This document shows, one piece after another, positions 12,501-25,700 of a stretch of DNA of 64,000 bases. The DNA lies in assembly GCA_948146395.1 (NCBI GenBank), contig OX411544.1:56659642-56723641 (forward strand), written 5' to 3'. Made by a program: the position numbers and the translations under genes. Source of the DNA: Fragum whitleyi (lineage: Eukaryota; Mollusca; Bivalvia; Cardiida; Cardiidae). Each line of letters starts with the position of its first letter. The first letter of the stretch is position 1. A model generated the notes under the pieces. The model saw only the letters and a program-made list of their open reading frames with translations. It was not told the origin of the DNA and made no database searches.

Positions 12501-15500
12501 TTTTACTTCCTGAAAAAGCTTCTGTTAAAACTTTTAATTTGTGCACAAAGAAGTTTGATGTAAAATTCTTTTCAGCCTATAGCACCCAAAGATGAAAAAA
12601 CTTAATGAAACGTTGTACTTATAGATTGCTAGTTTTTTTTTAAGATTTCTAAAATTTGGGGAAATCGTACAAATTCCAAAATTGAACTTGTGTTGGGAAA
12701 TTAACCAATTCTTAAAATTGCTTGGTGTTCATAGATGGCATGACAAAACAGTATATTTCTTTACAGGAAATCAGAAGTTTAAAACTTGATGGATTGGATT
12801 TACCCTTCTTTTCGGTGAATATGTCCGATGGAACAACTTGCGATTTAACTGGTAAACCAAGAAAAAGTCATGTGATGTATATATGTCAGCCAAATGGTCG
12901 AGGGGAGATCTACCTGCTGAAAGAGACGTCAACCTGTGAATACGATATCGTTGTTCTGACTGCAGTTCTGTGTACACATCCAGATTTCAAGTGAGAGACA
13001 ATTTGTTTGAATGGGCTTTAAATCATTTCACGCTAACCCACAAAATAACACCCTGAAGTTAAAAAAAAACATTGTGGAAAATTAAAGATTTTCTTTGTCT
13101 CCTGCAACCTTGAAAATGGTCCAGTCTACGATTTTGTCATCTGAAATTCAACGTCATTATCTACATTGGACAAAAGTTGTTTCTTGTCAATATATTTCAC
13201 TTCACATTTATGTTTTTATTCCCCCGTATCGAGAGATATGGGGCATATTGTTTTACTCATGTCAGTCTGTCTGTCCGTCTGTCTGTCTGTCCGTCCGTCT
13301 GTCCGAAAACTTAACCAAACTTAACCTTTGCCTTATCGAGAGATCTCTGTTACGGGGGCATTTGTGTTTCATTTTTTAATGTGATGGGAGCAGAAATGTA
13401 TTCTCACCAGAAAACTGTAAACTTTGATAACAATTCACAGGAATAAAATTTCAAGGGTTTTGGGGGTTTTTAGCTCACTTGAGCACATTGTGCTCAAGGT
13501 GAGGTTTTGTGATCATTGAATGTCTGTCGTCCGTCCTGTGTCGTGCGTCGTCCGTCGTCAGGCGTCAACAATTTAAGTGTTAACACTCTAGAGGCCACAA
13601 ATATCAACCAATCATCATGACACTTGGTCACAATAACCGTCAGGTCACAAGGATGAACCCTATTGAAAATGGGAAGGATCCGTGCCATATCATGGGAAAA
13701 GGGGCCTTAATGACAAATTTCTTGTTTACACTCTAGAAGCCACAAATATCAACCAATCATTATGAAACTTGGTCACAATAACCGTCAGGTCACAAGGATG
13801 AACCCTATCAAAAATGGGAAGGATCCGTGCCATATCATGGGAAAAGGGGCCATAATGACAAATTTCTTGTTTACAATCTAGAAGCCACAAATATTGTCCA
13901 ATCTTCATGAAACTTGGTCAGATTAATTGTCAGGTCACAAGGATGAACCCTATGGAAAATGGAAAGGATCTGTGTCATATCACAGGAAAAGGGGCCTTAA
14001 TGACAATTTTCTTGTTTAAGCTCTAGAGGCCACAAAAATTAACCAATCATCATGAAACTTGGCCAGAATGATTGTGAGGTCACAAGGATAAATTCTATGG
14101 AAAATGGAACAGATCTAGGTCATATCACGGGAAAAGGGGCCATAATGACAATTTTCTTGTTTAAGCTCTAGAGGCCACAAATATGAACCAATCATCATGA
14201 AACTTGGCCAGAATGATTGTGAGGTCACAAGGATAAATCCTATCGAAAATGGAAAGGATCTGTGTCATATTATGGGAAAAGGGGCCTTAATGACAATTTT
14301 TTTGTTTACACTCTAGAAGCCACAAATATCAACCAATCATCATGAAACTTGGTCATAATAACCGTCAGGTGACAAGGATAAACTCTATTACAAATTGGAA
14401 GGCTTAGTATTATATTACTGAAAAAGGGGCCTTAATGACAATTTTCATGTTTATCCTCTAGATGCCACAAATATGGCCCAATCTTCATGAAACTTGGTCA
14501 GAATGATTGTCAGGTCACAAGGATGAACCCTATTGAAAATGGGAAGGATCCATATCATATCACAGGAAAAGGGGCCTTAATGACAATTTTCTTGTTTAAG
14601 CTCAAGAGGCCACACATATGGTCCAATCTTCATGAAATTTGGTCTGAATGTTTGTCAAGTCACAAGGATGAATCCTTTGAAATTGGGAAGGATCTGTGTC
14701 ATATCACGGGAAAAGGAGCTTTCATGATAATTTTCTTGTTACACTCTATAGAGACCAAAAGTCTTAAAAGTACAATTACGACTTTTGCTGGAAAATTTGA
14801 TTCTAGTTAAATTAGACAAAGATACACAGGTGAGCGATCTAGGACCATCATGGTCCATTTGTTTTTATTTTAGATCATTCTAAAAAACATTAAATATCAT
14901 TTTCAGGCCTAAAGATCCACCCGTCAGCAAAATTGATTGTTTTTCAAGTGGAAAGTCACCACTACAACCAACACAACTTTCTAAGCTTGAATCTACATCA
15001 ACAGTTAATATGATAACAGTAAGAAAATCTATTTTAACCATTTTCATGCTGAATACAAACATTTGAAAAATTGCATTATAAATCAAAGTGCTGAAAGCTC
15101 TGGGTGCACTAATGGTGAGTAAGAGCAACTTCAGAAAATACACATTTTTTTACACTTTCCTGTAATGAAAAGGAAAATCAGGTGGTACAGACTTAAATCA
15201 GACTTTACATTTGTGAAGGCTGATCTTTGTCTATATCCCCTACCAAGGCTAAAAGATTTTGAGTTCAGCATAACAAGGGTTGAATACAATATTGTTGGGA
15301 TAGTGCAAATTCGCTTAAGATTCCATTCATAATATCACTACATATATAGGACCCTATTTCCTACTTTCTTAAATTTTGAATAACGAAGTTTAGGTCTTAG
15401 AATATAAGTTGCCTATTTAAAGAGCAAACTGTTAATTTGGATAGTTCTTAATGGTTTTTTTGCATGAATTGCATCCCTTGTTAAATTAGTTTAACTATCT

Positions 15501-18500
15501 AAAACCCAACATGTAAGTGTTTGGTACACATATGCTGCGCTCTTATGCGTTGTATGCATCTTTATACATTTTGATCCAGTCTAAAATCAAATACTACAGA
15601 GGTACAGATTGAAGGGAAGCTAGACCAGTCCAAAAGTTATATATCTGAATAAAACTCTTTGTAAAAGGTACTTATTTGAATCGTCTCAATGAGATAATTT
15701 CAATGAGTGCACACAAAGAAGAAAATTAAATGCAAAATCTAAGCCAGTGGTGTGGAAATCCTATGCCTTACTTGTCCAACATGAGTTTTTCTACTTGAAG
15801 ACAAGTACAATTTTCTATGCCACTTGTCCATGGACAAGGAAACACCAGGACAAATCTCAGATTTTAGAGCTTAATTATTGTTATGTTTATATCAAAGGAT
15901 AGAAAATATAGTTTTTAATAAAGAAATTGCTGGAGTCCAGCATTTTCTTCTTTAAGGTAGTGGCCCTGTAATAGTTCGGCAACGTTTAATGAACTTCAAC
16001 AGTGTAAACCGAGGTTTCCTAATGATTTTCATTAGGAAACCGCTGTTTCCAAATGATTTTCATTAGGAAACCGCTGGCTACATTGTGATAGTTCATGAGT
16101 TCCAAAATATTGCGGAACTAATGTGGGTCCACTACCTTAAGAAATGTTTTCTCAAAATTAATTGATTTTCTTTTTTGCGAGAAACAAGTTCTTTTTGATC
16201 CTTGACAAGAATAAAACAATCTTTTACTTGTCCGTTTTGCAAGTGAAGAAAATCTTTATTTCCACATCACTGTCTAATCTCTGTATTATCTGATAAAACA
16301 GGATGACGATGATGAAGGAGAGGATGACGATGATGACGGTACCCCATCACAACCGAGTAAGGGAACCAGTATACCTCCCACACGACCCGACACTAAAATT
16401 GGGGCTGCTGCAGACAAACAACTTTTACGGGATTTTTTACTTGGAGATTATTGTTTACATGGTGTAAGGGGCTTTGAAATTTTATTCTTAAAATTGGACA
16501 GTATATCCATTGTTTACAGCAAAATTAATATTCTTTGTTATACTTTCCTTGTACAGTTAATTCATTTTTACGTCTCAGTGAATTTAAACATCATGAAATA
16601 TTGTGGGAAAAGAAGAGACTGCTTGTAACAAGCAGCTTCTCCTCTTCCAACAATATTTTTTATGCCCCCTTATCGAGAGATCGGGGGCATATTGTTTTAC
16701 TCATGTCCGTCTGTCTGTCTGTCTGTCCGCCCGTCTGTCCGAAAACTTAACCAAACTTAACCTTTGCCTTGTCTCCAAAAGTATTTGACATACAAGGCTC
16801 ATATTTGGCATGATGAAAGATCTCAATGATCTGCATCTGCTGGTACCAAAGTCAATGTCATGTGACAAGGTCAAGGTCATCTGTCAAGGTCAAACTTTGA
16901 AAAAAATGCTGTTACAGGGGCATTCGTGTTTCACAAACACATCTTGTACAATTTTGAGGATTATTCCTTTTTCAAATTGCAATGTCAATATTTCTGGTAT
17001 TACATGGCACTCATGTTCACTTCCAAAGTGCAACCTATACTATCAAAAGGGATAACTTTAGGTGCATATCATACAAATAATGTACCTTTTTCAACTTACA
17101 CTTTAATCCACTTTCGGGGACCAAATGGCTGAGTGTAGGCGGTTATCAATGAAGTGTTTAATGTACCTATAGTTGGTTTTATGTTTTCTTTCAGACTGCA
17201 GGCTGGTGGAAGCATGAATTTTGTTACAAGAAATCTGTCAGACAATATCATGAGGTACGGTAAATTTTCTAAAATTTCGCACTGAAAAAAATAATTTCAT
17301 TTTTCACGATACGAACTAATGGAAAAGGGTCCCGCTAAAATTGTGTTTTATACGAAAATTTGGAAAATTACATCGTTTGCCGTTATGATTTTGTGCGAAA
17401 TTAAAGGGACCAATTTCAATTATTTTCTTTAAGCTGCATTTTAAACGCTAATTTAATCTGTTTCAACATACAGACTCTACTAAAGCATGTTCGGCGATCC
17501 ACCAATCAATGACGAGAATTGTTTTAGCACAGCTAAAAGATTCGAGATACGAAGAAATTGTCGTCGGCGTACTATTGTGGCTTGATATTTTACATTATAT
17601 TTGAATACAATCGACGAGTCGAAATAGCGAATTCTACCTATATCAACGTCTTATTTAAAGTCCAACTCCTTTATAGCCACCAAACGACGACATTCAACGT
17701 CATCGGGAAAAATCGAAATAAACCCACTACTTCAAAATTTTTCCCAAAGATAATTTTTCATTTTAAGGGCTAAATTCTTACTCATTTATTCATTTAAAAA
17801 ATAAACAAACAAAAACAATTTAACCCTACTCCAGGTAGTCGATTCCAATCAGCAAATATGTCTATCTTTACACAAACACGCTCATGTGAGAACTTTTTAA
17901 ATAGATCACGTTTTACCCAAAGAAATGTCTAGAGGTGCTGAACTATGGAAATGACGTAATAAATGTTGACCTGTCATGTGATAAAAGACCACCCATTTAT
18001 TGGTTCAAAATGAAAAAGTTTGCCAAACATTTGAGAAATTGTACTCCGTATTGCATGTGATTTCTTGCGAAAAGCATGTTACAATTGTTTTAAAACATTT
18101 GCAAATGTTAAAGCACACAGAACACAGGTTATGTTCCGCAAAAATACATGGCTCATATGAATATAGGCTGACTTAATGAAATTTCTACAATTTAAAACGC
18201 TATTTAGATGCTGTAAGATCAAAACGTAATAACCTTGTCAGCAGCAGGTAAGAGGCTTTTGTCGCATCTCAATGTTCTATATGTATTCACCTTTTTAAGC
18301 TCACCTGAGCACGAAGTGCTCAAGGTGAGCTATTGTGATCGCGCTGTGTCCGTCGTCCGGTCGTCCGTCAACATCTTGTGTGCACTCTAGAGGCCATAGT
18401 TTTGGCCCAAATGTCTTTAAAATTGGTCACAATGTTCGTCTCCATCAACTCTCGGTCAAGTTCGGAATTGGGTCAAGTGGGGTCAAAAATGGGGTCAAGG

Positions 18501-21500
18501 GGTCAAATCTTAGAAAAACCTTGTGTGCACTCTAGAGGCCACATTTTTGGTCCAAATACTTTGAAACTTGGTCAGAATGTTTGTCTCCATCAAATCTCGA
18601 TCAAGTTCGGAATTTGGTCAAGTGGGGTCAAAAATGGGGTCAAGGGGTCAAATCTTAGAAAAACCATGTGTGCACTCTAGAAACCACATTTTTGGTCCAA
18701 TTGTCTTGAAACTTGGTCACAATGTTTGTCTCCATTTAATCTTGATCAAGTTTGAAATTGGGTCAAGTGGGGTCAAAATTGGGGTCAAGCGGTCAAATCT
18801 TAGAAAAACCTTGTGTACACTCTAGAGGCAACATTTTTGGCCAAGATGTCATAAAACTTGGTCAGAATATTTGTCTTCATCAAATCTCGATCAAGTTTGG
18901 ATTAGGGTCAAGTGGGGTCAAAAATGGGGTCAAGGGGTCAAATCTTAGAAAAACCTTGTGTGCACTCTAGAAACCACATTTTTGGTCCTATTGTCTTGAA
19001 ACTTTGTCAGAATGTTTGTCTCCATTTAATCTCGATCAAGTTCAAAAATGGGTCAAGTGGGGTCAAAATTGGGGTCAAGGGGTCAAATCTTAGAAAAACA
19101 TTGTGTGCACTCTAGAAGCCACATTTTTGGTCCAAATGTCTTGAAACCTGGTCACAATGTTTGTCTCCATCAAATCTCATTCAAGTTCGAAATTAGGTCA
19201 CATGGGGTCAAAAATGGGGTCAAGGGGTCAAATCTTAGAAAAACCTTGTGTTCACTCTAGAGGCCACATTTTTGGCCAAGATGTCATAAAACTTGGTCAG
19301 AATATTTGTCTTCATCAAATCTCGATCAAGTTCGGATTAGGGTCAAGTGGGGTCAAAAATGGGGTCAAGGGGTCAAATCTTAGAAAAACCTTGTGTGCAC
19401 TCTAGAAACCACATTTTTTGATCCAATTGTCTTGAAACTTTGTCAGAATGTTTGTCTACAACAAATCTCGATCAAGTTCGAAAATGGGTCAAGTGGGGTC
19501 AAAATTGGGGTCAAGGGGTCAAATTCTAGAAAAACCAGTGTGCACTCTAGAAGCCACATTTTTGGCTCAAATGGCTTGAAACTTGGTCACAGTGTTTGTC
19601 TCCATCAAATCTCAGTCAAGTTCGAAATTAGGTCAAGTGGGGTCAAAAATGGGGTCAAGGGGTCAAATCTTAGAAAAACCTTGTGTGCACTCTAGAGACC
19701 ATATTTTTGGCTCAAATGTCTTAAAACTTGGTCAGAATGTGTGTCAACATCAAATCTTGATTAAGTATGAAATTGGGTCAAGTGGGGTCATAAATGGGGT
19801 CAAATCTTAGAAAAACCTTTTGTGCACTCTAGAGGCCACATTTTTGGCCCAAATGTCTTGAAACTTGGTCAGAATGTTTGTCTCCATTGAATCTCAGTCA
19901 AGTTTGAAATTGGGTCAAGTGGGGTCAAAAATGGGGTCAAGGGGTCAAATCTTAGAAAAACCTTGTTTAATTAAATATCTTGAAACTTCGTCAGAATGTT
20001 TGAATGAAACTTAGGTTTAGTTTGAAATTGGGTCAAGTTGGGCCCAAAATGAGATCAGGGGGTCAAATTTAATAAAATCCTTGTGTGCACTCTTTGATTG
20101 AAAATTATGTATTTTGGTCAGTATGTTTGTCTTGAAATCTTACACGAGTTTGATAGAGGGTCAAACACTTTTTTTAGTACTTTAGAGGCAACATATTTGT
20201 CTGAAATGTTAACTTCTTGAAATCTTTGACTTTTGTTAAGCCATGCATCAGGTGAGCGTTTAAGGGCCAATGGCCCTCTTGTTTGAGGAAGATGGAGGCC
20301 TTAGCATCACAGATGCCTCTCTTATCGTCCACGCTCATTTGCAAATTTTTTACATCTCTTTTGTTTTCGAAATCCTGAGGTGAGATTCTAACGATTAAGA
20401 ATTTTAAGGTTTTTAACAGGGATAATTCGCACTTCGTTGTTGAATTTCAACTGAAATGCGCTAGATATCCCGTTTTAAAATCTTAAGGAATCTTAAAAAT
20501 CTTTGTCTAAAAACACGCATCGGATACACTGGTTGCTTGTTTGACCGCATATAAAGGATTCTAACAGGGCGTCAGGAAAACAAGAATGTTTTCAACGTTG
20601 ATTTGTCATAAAATCCAAACTAAACATACTTCCACTCCCTCTGCCTATGTAAAACGAAGACAGACATTAATTTCTGCAATTCTTTTAATAATATGCGTGT
20701 TAATTTGATCGAGGAGAACCACAAGCTGTTCTACTCGTTAGTCTTGGAGATAACCTACATCTTATCACTTCTAGATCATTAATTGTTATGCATATCACCA
20801 GGGGGATTCAAAGAAGCAACAGTTTAAAATGAACTATTTTTTGTCGGTAAACGACAGTATTCTTTGACTCGCAAATAATCTGTTGTACGGGAGTGTCTTA
20901 TACGTTAATGGTACATGCTACAGATTTAACGTCAATGCAACAAAACCACAAATGCATTTGTTCGAAAAGAAAAATGTATAAAGAAAAATGTATCATAACA
21001 CGTGTCGTGTAACTCAATACTCCATAAATTGCCAGTGATTATTGTCTGTAAGTCGACTTTTCTATTTACACTTGTCAAAATTGCATTGGTTTACATGTGG
21101 ATCAAGAGTAAGAGCGAGACTTTTATGTCCACTGGGGAATGTTTGACGACGTCACGTTGGCGTTTAGGAAAATTCTTTTGAAGTAGAGTTACTTTAGCTT
21201 GCACGTGCAAAATCAGATTAAGGAGCCTGACCTGGCTGGTATCGTGTGATTAGAACTGTCAAACATGAGGGGGTGTGGCTTGAAACGCGATCTACTGTAT
21301 GTGTTTGGTCTATAGTCGTCAACGCAAGCAGTCATTCAATTTATCATCTAAACATTTGTCTTCCTCAAAATTTGAAAACGCAACTGTGAGCTTTTATTTC
21401 GCTGAATTTAATTTATATCGGGGTGATCAAAAACATGCGCTCGGGCTCTCATGGGTAATGATTACCGGATTACGGTAAGTGTAAATTGCACACAGATTTT

Positions 21501-22686
21501 AAATCAAAATGCTACCTTCATCTTAAATCGCTGTCACTACTGATCATAAAAATTTCAATTACGATTGTTTGATATCTAATTCATCAATAGGTTCATGTGT
21601 CCATTAAACTATTCGCTAACTGGTAATCATCAAAAATGATTTTGTATGATTGCATATTGTTAGCAGGCGATCAAAACATCCTAACTGTAGACAACTGAAA
21701 CTGTTATCACCAAGTTTTGATCATCCTCGAACGATATGATACGGATACTATCACTACTTTCTTCCTCGAATAGCAAATCGCGTAAATTACGGACCAGAAA
21801 GTTGAGCTTTCCAATTGAATATTAAAAAAGTCAAGTCTTTACTTTTAATTCCATCGTATATTGCCCAACTCTCCATTTTCTTCGAAATTGAAAGCATCTT
21901 CACAATGTTGTCCCTGTCAAGCGTAATTTCATATCATTGGAATGGCGGGTTGTTTTCAAATAACGCGCAAGTTTTTTATTGACTTTGACATCGAGAGGCA
22001 TTAACGTCCGTTGCCGGTCTTTTTTTACGTTTTTTTTTTTTTTTGCGAAATTTTGGAAAATTATACTTGTTTAAATGTCTAATGTATACGAAATTTTGGA
22101 AAAGCCATCATTTCTTTTATCAAAAAATTCGAAATTTTGGAGATTTTTTAAAATTATTTTTTTCCTGGAAAGGGGGTATACGAACTATTAGGGTCTACGA
22201 AATTTTAGGAAATTTACCGTGAATTCTATCATTTAGCCAAATCCCACTCAGTCCTGCTTATATAACCTTAAAAAAAAAGAAAGAAAAAAATGAAGTTCAG
22301 GTAAATATTCTTGTAATTAAGCCTGTGCGTGAGATTTCAAATATGTGCAATGAAAAGACCTTGACCAGCCTGTGCATCCGCACAGCCTGACCAAAGTCTT
22401 CACTGTGCATCTGCACAGTCTGACCAGAGTCTTCACTATGCCCTAAATACATTGAAAAGGCCTCCAAGTATCAGTAGACTTAGTTCATGAAGTGACAATT
22501 TTTCAACCAGTGCATGTTGACATTTTAAAATTGCCCCTTACTTATCTTCAATGTGAGATCAATACTTAAAAAATTGACACTTCATGAACTAAGACAGGTT
22601 CCCTCTTGGTACAGGATTACTTGTAATTTAATGTCCCCTACAATAACAAAGTTACCAGAAAATCTATGCTTTTCTTTTTATTTTTT

Positions 22687-22717
<31 letters not shown>

Positions 22718-25700
22718 GAGGTTGGTGCATTTTTTATGCCCCAGCATCAAAAGATCAGGGACATATTGTTTTACTGTTGTCAGTTTGTTTGGCTGTCCGT
22801 CCAGCTGTCTCCAAAACTTAACCAAAAAACTTAACATTGCTAATATTTTCAAGGCTATTCAAGACACAATGCTCATGTTTGGTATGATGATAGATCTCAA
22901 TGATATGCATCTTCTGTTACCAAGTTCATGTGACAAGGTCAAGGCCATCTGTCAAATTTCTAAAATTTGTCACTTTGGGGGCATTTATGTTTCACTAACA
23001 CAATTTGTTTTCCCATGATTTGAAGATGAGGGTTGCCTTACATCTGCTTTGGTCATTTAAGCTCTTTTTTCATTGTTTTTTGAAATAGGATTGTTTCATT
23101 TAAAACCAAGCAAAAAGAAACTCTTTGTTTAATCTTTACACATGACAATTTTCTTCATGATATTGCCCAATCTTTAATATTGTCCTTACACAATGATTGT
23201 TATTGTCAGTATATGTTATTTATTGTCAATATCAATGATGGCATATTGACAATAATACTCAGTTATTTCATGGTGTTTCATTTAACAGTTTAAACTATTG
23301 TCCTGAGGTGGAGGGGATGACATTCTGAACTGTTGCCTGATACTGAAGGCAGAGGGCTTTTCATAATATCATCCCGGACACCAAGTTTTTTATTTTAACA
23401 TGAATATCCATAGAATAACTGTTTTATTACTTGATCAATATTATGTAAGTCTTTTTTATCAAGCAAAAAATGTGTTTCAAAAAGAGATATAGAGAAAAGC
23501 AGATTGTTTAATAAATTCTAGTTAATATACATTTATATGGGTCAGGTAATTATAAAGAATAATCAATGTATTGATTCAATAATTTCATCAGTAAATTGTA
23601 TTTACTGTTTATTTGTACAGATGGGAAGGGGTAAGGGTTTAAACTTTTATTTCTATGCCCCTGCATTGAAGATCGGGGGCATATTGTTTTACTGTTGTCC
23701 ATCTGTCTGTCTGTCTGTCTGTCTGTCTGCAAAACTTAACCTTAAAACTTAATATTGCAAATTACTTCAAGGCTATTCAAGATACAATCAACGTTGGCGC
23801 TGTCGGTCGCCATTGTCGCCAAATGCGACAAAAATTTAAAAGTGGCCCAAGAATTTTTCATTTGGCGAAAATGCCTGGCGCCAACAAAAATCAAGTGGCC
23901 CCAAAAATTATCAAATGGCCCCAACTCAATACACGATAAGCAAATATCAATAACAATATACATAACTAGACTGCCCTAAGGGAATAAACTCGCTAATCCG
24001 TCTAGTAGCCTACATGCGGCACGCGTCATTCACGGGGTCTGATTATCGATTTTTTATTGACAGCTGGATTCATTCACATTTACCTATACGCTTCAAACAC
24101 GGTAGGCGGGTCTAGTATCTGACCTCATTACACAGGGCTCTCGGAAACGACAGTAGTGTCGTCTGAGACGACAACTTTTCTTAGCGGACGACAAAAAATC
24201 CTATCAAAGGATTCCACCGGACGACAAGTTTTTCTAAGGCACGCGTCCCGACTAATAACCTCTCGGCTGTGTAAAACATGTATTTGATTGTTTACGTAAG
24301 TTAACTGTCGCGTGAAAAATCTATAATAGCCATATCTGAAGTCCGATAGACGGGTGCGGTAGGCGTGGCGTTAATTGACGCCAACAGCCAATCGTAATCG
24401 GTTATTCGTAAACCTTGTAGGCGGAGCTTGATTATCAATGAATGGAATCTAGACTCTGCCCGGCAATGTGTTTTCGCGAAACATGTGAACTATTAATATA
24501 TTGATTGAAGCAGTTGATTCACTAATTATATACCGGTAATTGAATTCGAGCAGGGCCCCAATTTAAAGAAGGCATTAGTAAGACAACATAATCGCCCCGA
24601 TTTATTCGTAACAAGTAAATGATTAGTCCGTGTCCTTCGAACTGACCCGAATCTTTTTTACCTTTTGTAAAATCGGTAGTTAGAGTAAAAACAATTATTA
24701 AATTAAAGAAATGTTCCGGAAAAATACGGCATGAATTATCACTAGCGGTGAATCTCTGAAACGCTGTGCATTAGTACCGGCCCAGACACCCGAAATGTGG
24801 CCCCAATTTTCACCAGGTTGGCCCCAACTTTTTTCATTTGGCGAAAGTGATGGCCCCAACTTTTTGAGAGCCAGAGTGAACCCTGTACAATGCCCATGTT
24901 TGGTATGATGATAGATCTTGATGATAGGCATCTACAGATTCCAAGGTTAAGGTCGTTTTGCAAGATAAAGGTCATCTGTCAAGGTTTTAAAAAATACTAT
25001 TTAGGGGGCATTAGTGTTTCACAAACACATCTTTTTTTTCCCTAGGAGGTAGATGGAGTTACAGAAATATTTCTTGGATATTGGAACAAAGATAAGCATT
25101 TAAATTGGTTACAAAAGAATCCAAATAAAAGACCAAAGCCAGTAGGGGATAGAAAGTAAGTCGATTTTTACTTGGTTGAAATAAGAGACACAAAATAAGC
25201 TGCAACATAAGTTTAAGTCAGAATATAACTTAATCCCTACAATAGTATGCACAAGGTCAGGTGACCAGGAATATTCTGTGAAAGTTTAATTCAAATCCGG
25301 TCAGAAATGTAGGAGTTGTGTTCAAAAGCTTGGAGGAGTACCCCGGTATTGGGAAGGGAAGTGTTCCCTGAATCATTACCTGTTATCTAACTATTGTATA
25401 GTCACTATGTACCTTTGGGGATCAACTTCAGAAAAAAGAATTGAAGACTGTTTAATACAGTCTTCAATTCTTTTCTTAAGTTGATTTCCAGATGGTCGTA
25501 CAGACTTACATCCAATAGTTTTGAGAATCCTGGCAACTTATTTGCAAGTCACAGACTGGCAACACCTGCGTCCCTTAAAACCATGTCCCAATTTATATGT
25601 TTGAAACAACTTTACAGAAATTCTGGATTTCTGAATTATTTACTGCTATATCGTCTAACCAACCTGGGACAGAGGAGACGTGCTTCACAACCACACCACC

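Noticed and set aside
13472..14862. CRISPR-like array of direct repeats
   Set aside because: Units are about 145 bp and diverged throughout, with no short identical repeats and unique spacers. The genome is eukaryotic.
18335..19810. Series of overlapping 65-100 codon frames as a repeat protein
   Set aside because: The frames follow the ~145-bp DNA repeat, start at arbitrary methionines and shift with indels. They are side effects of the array.
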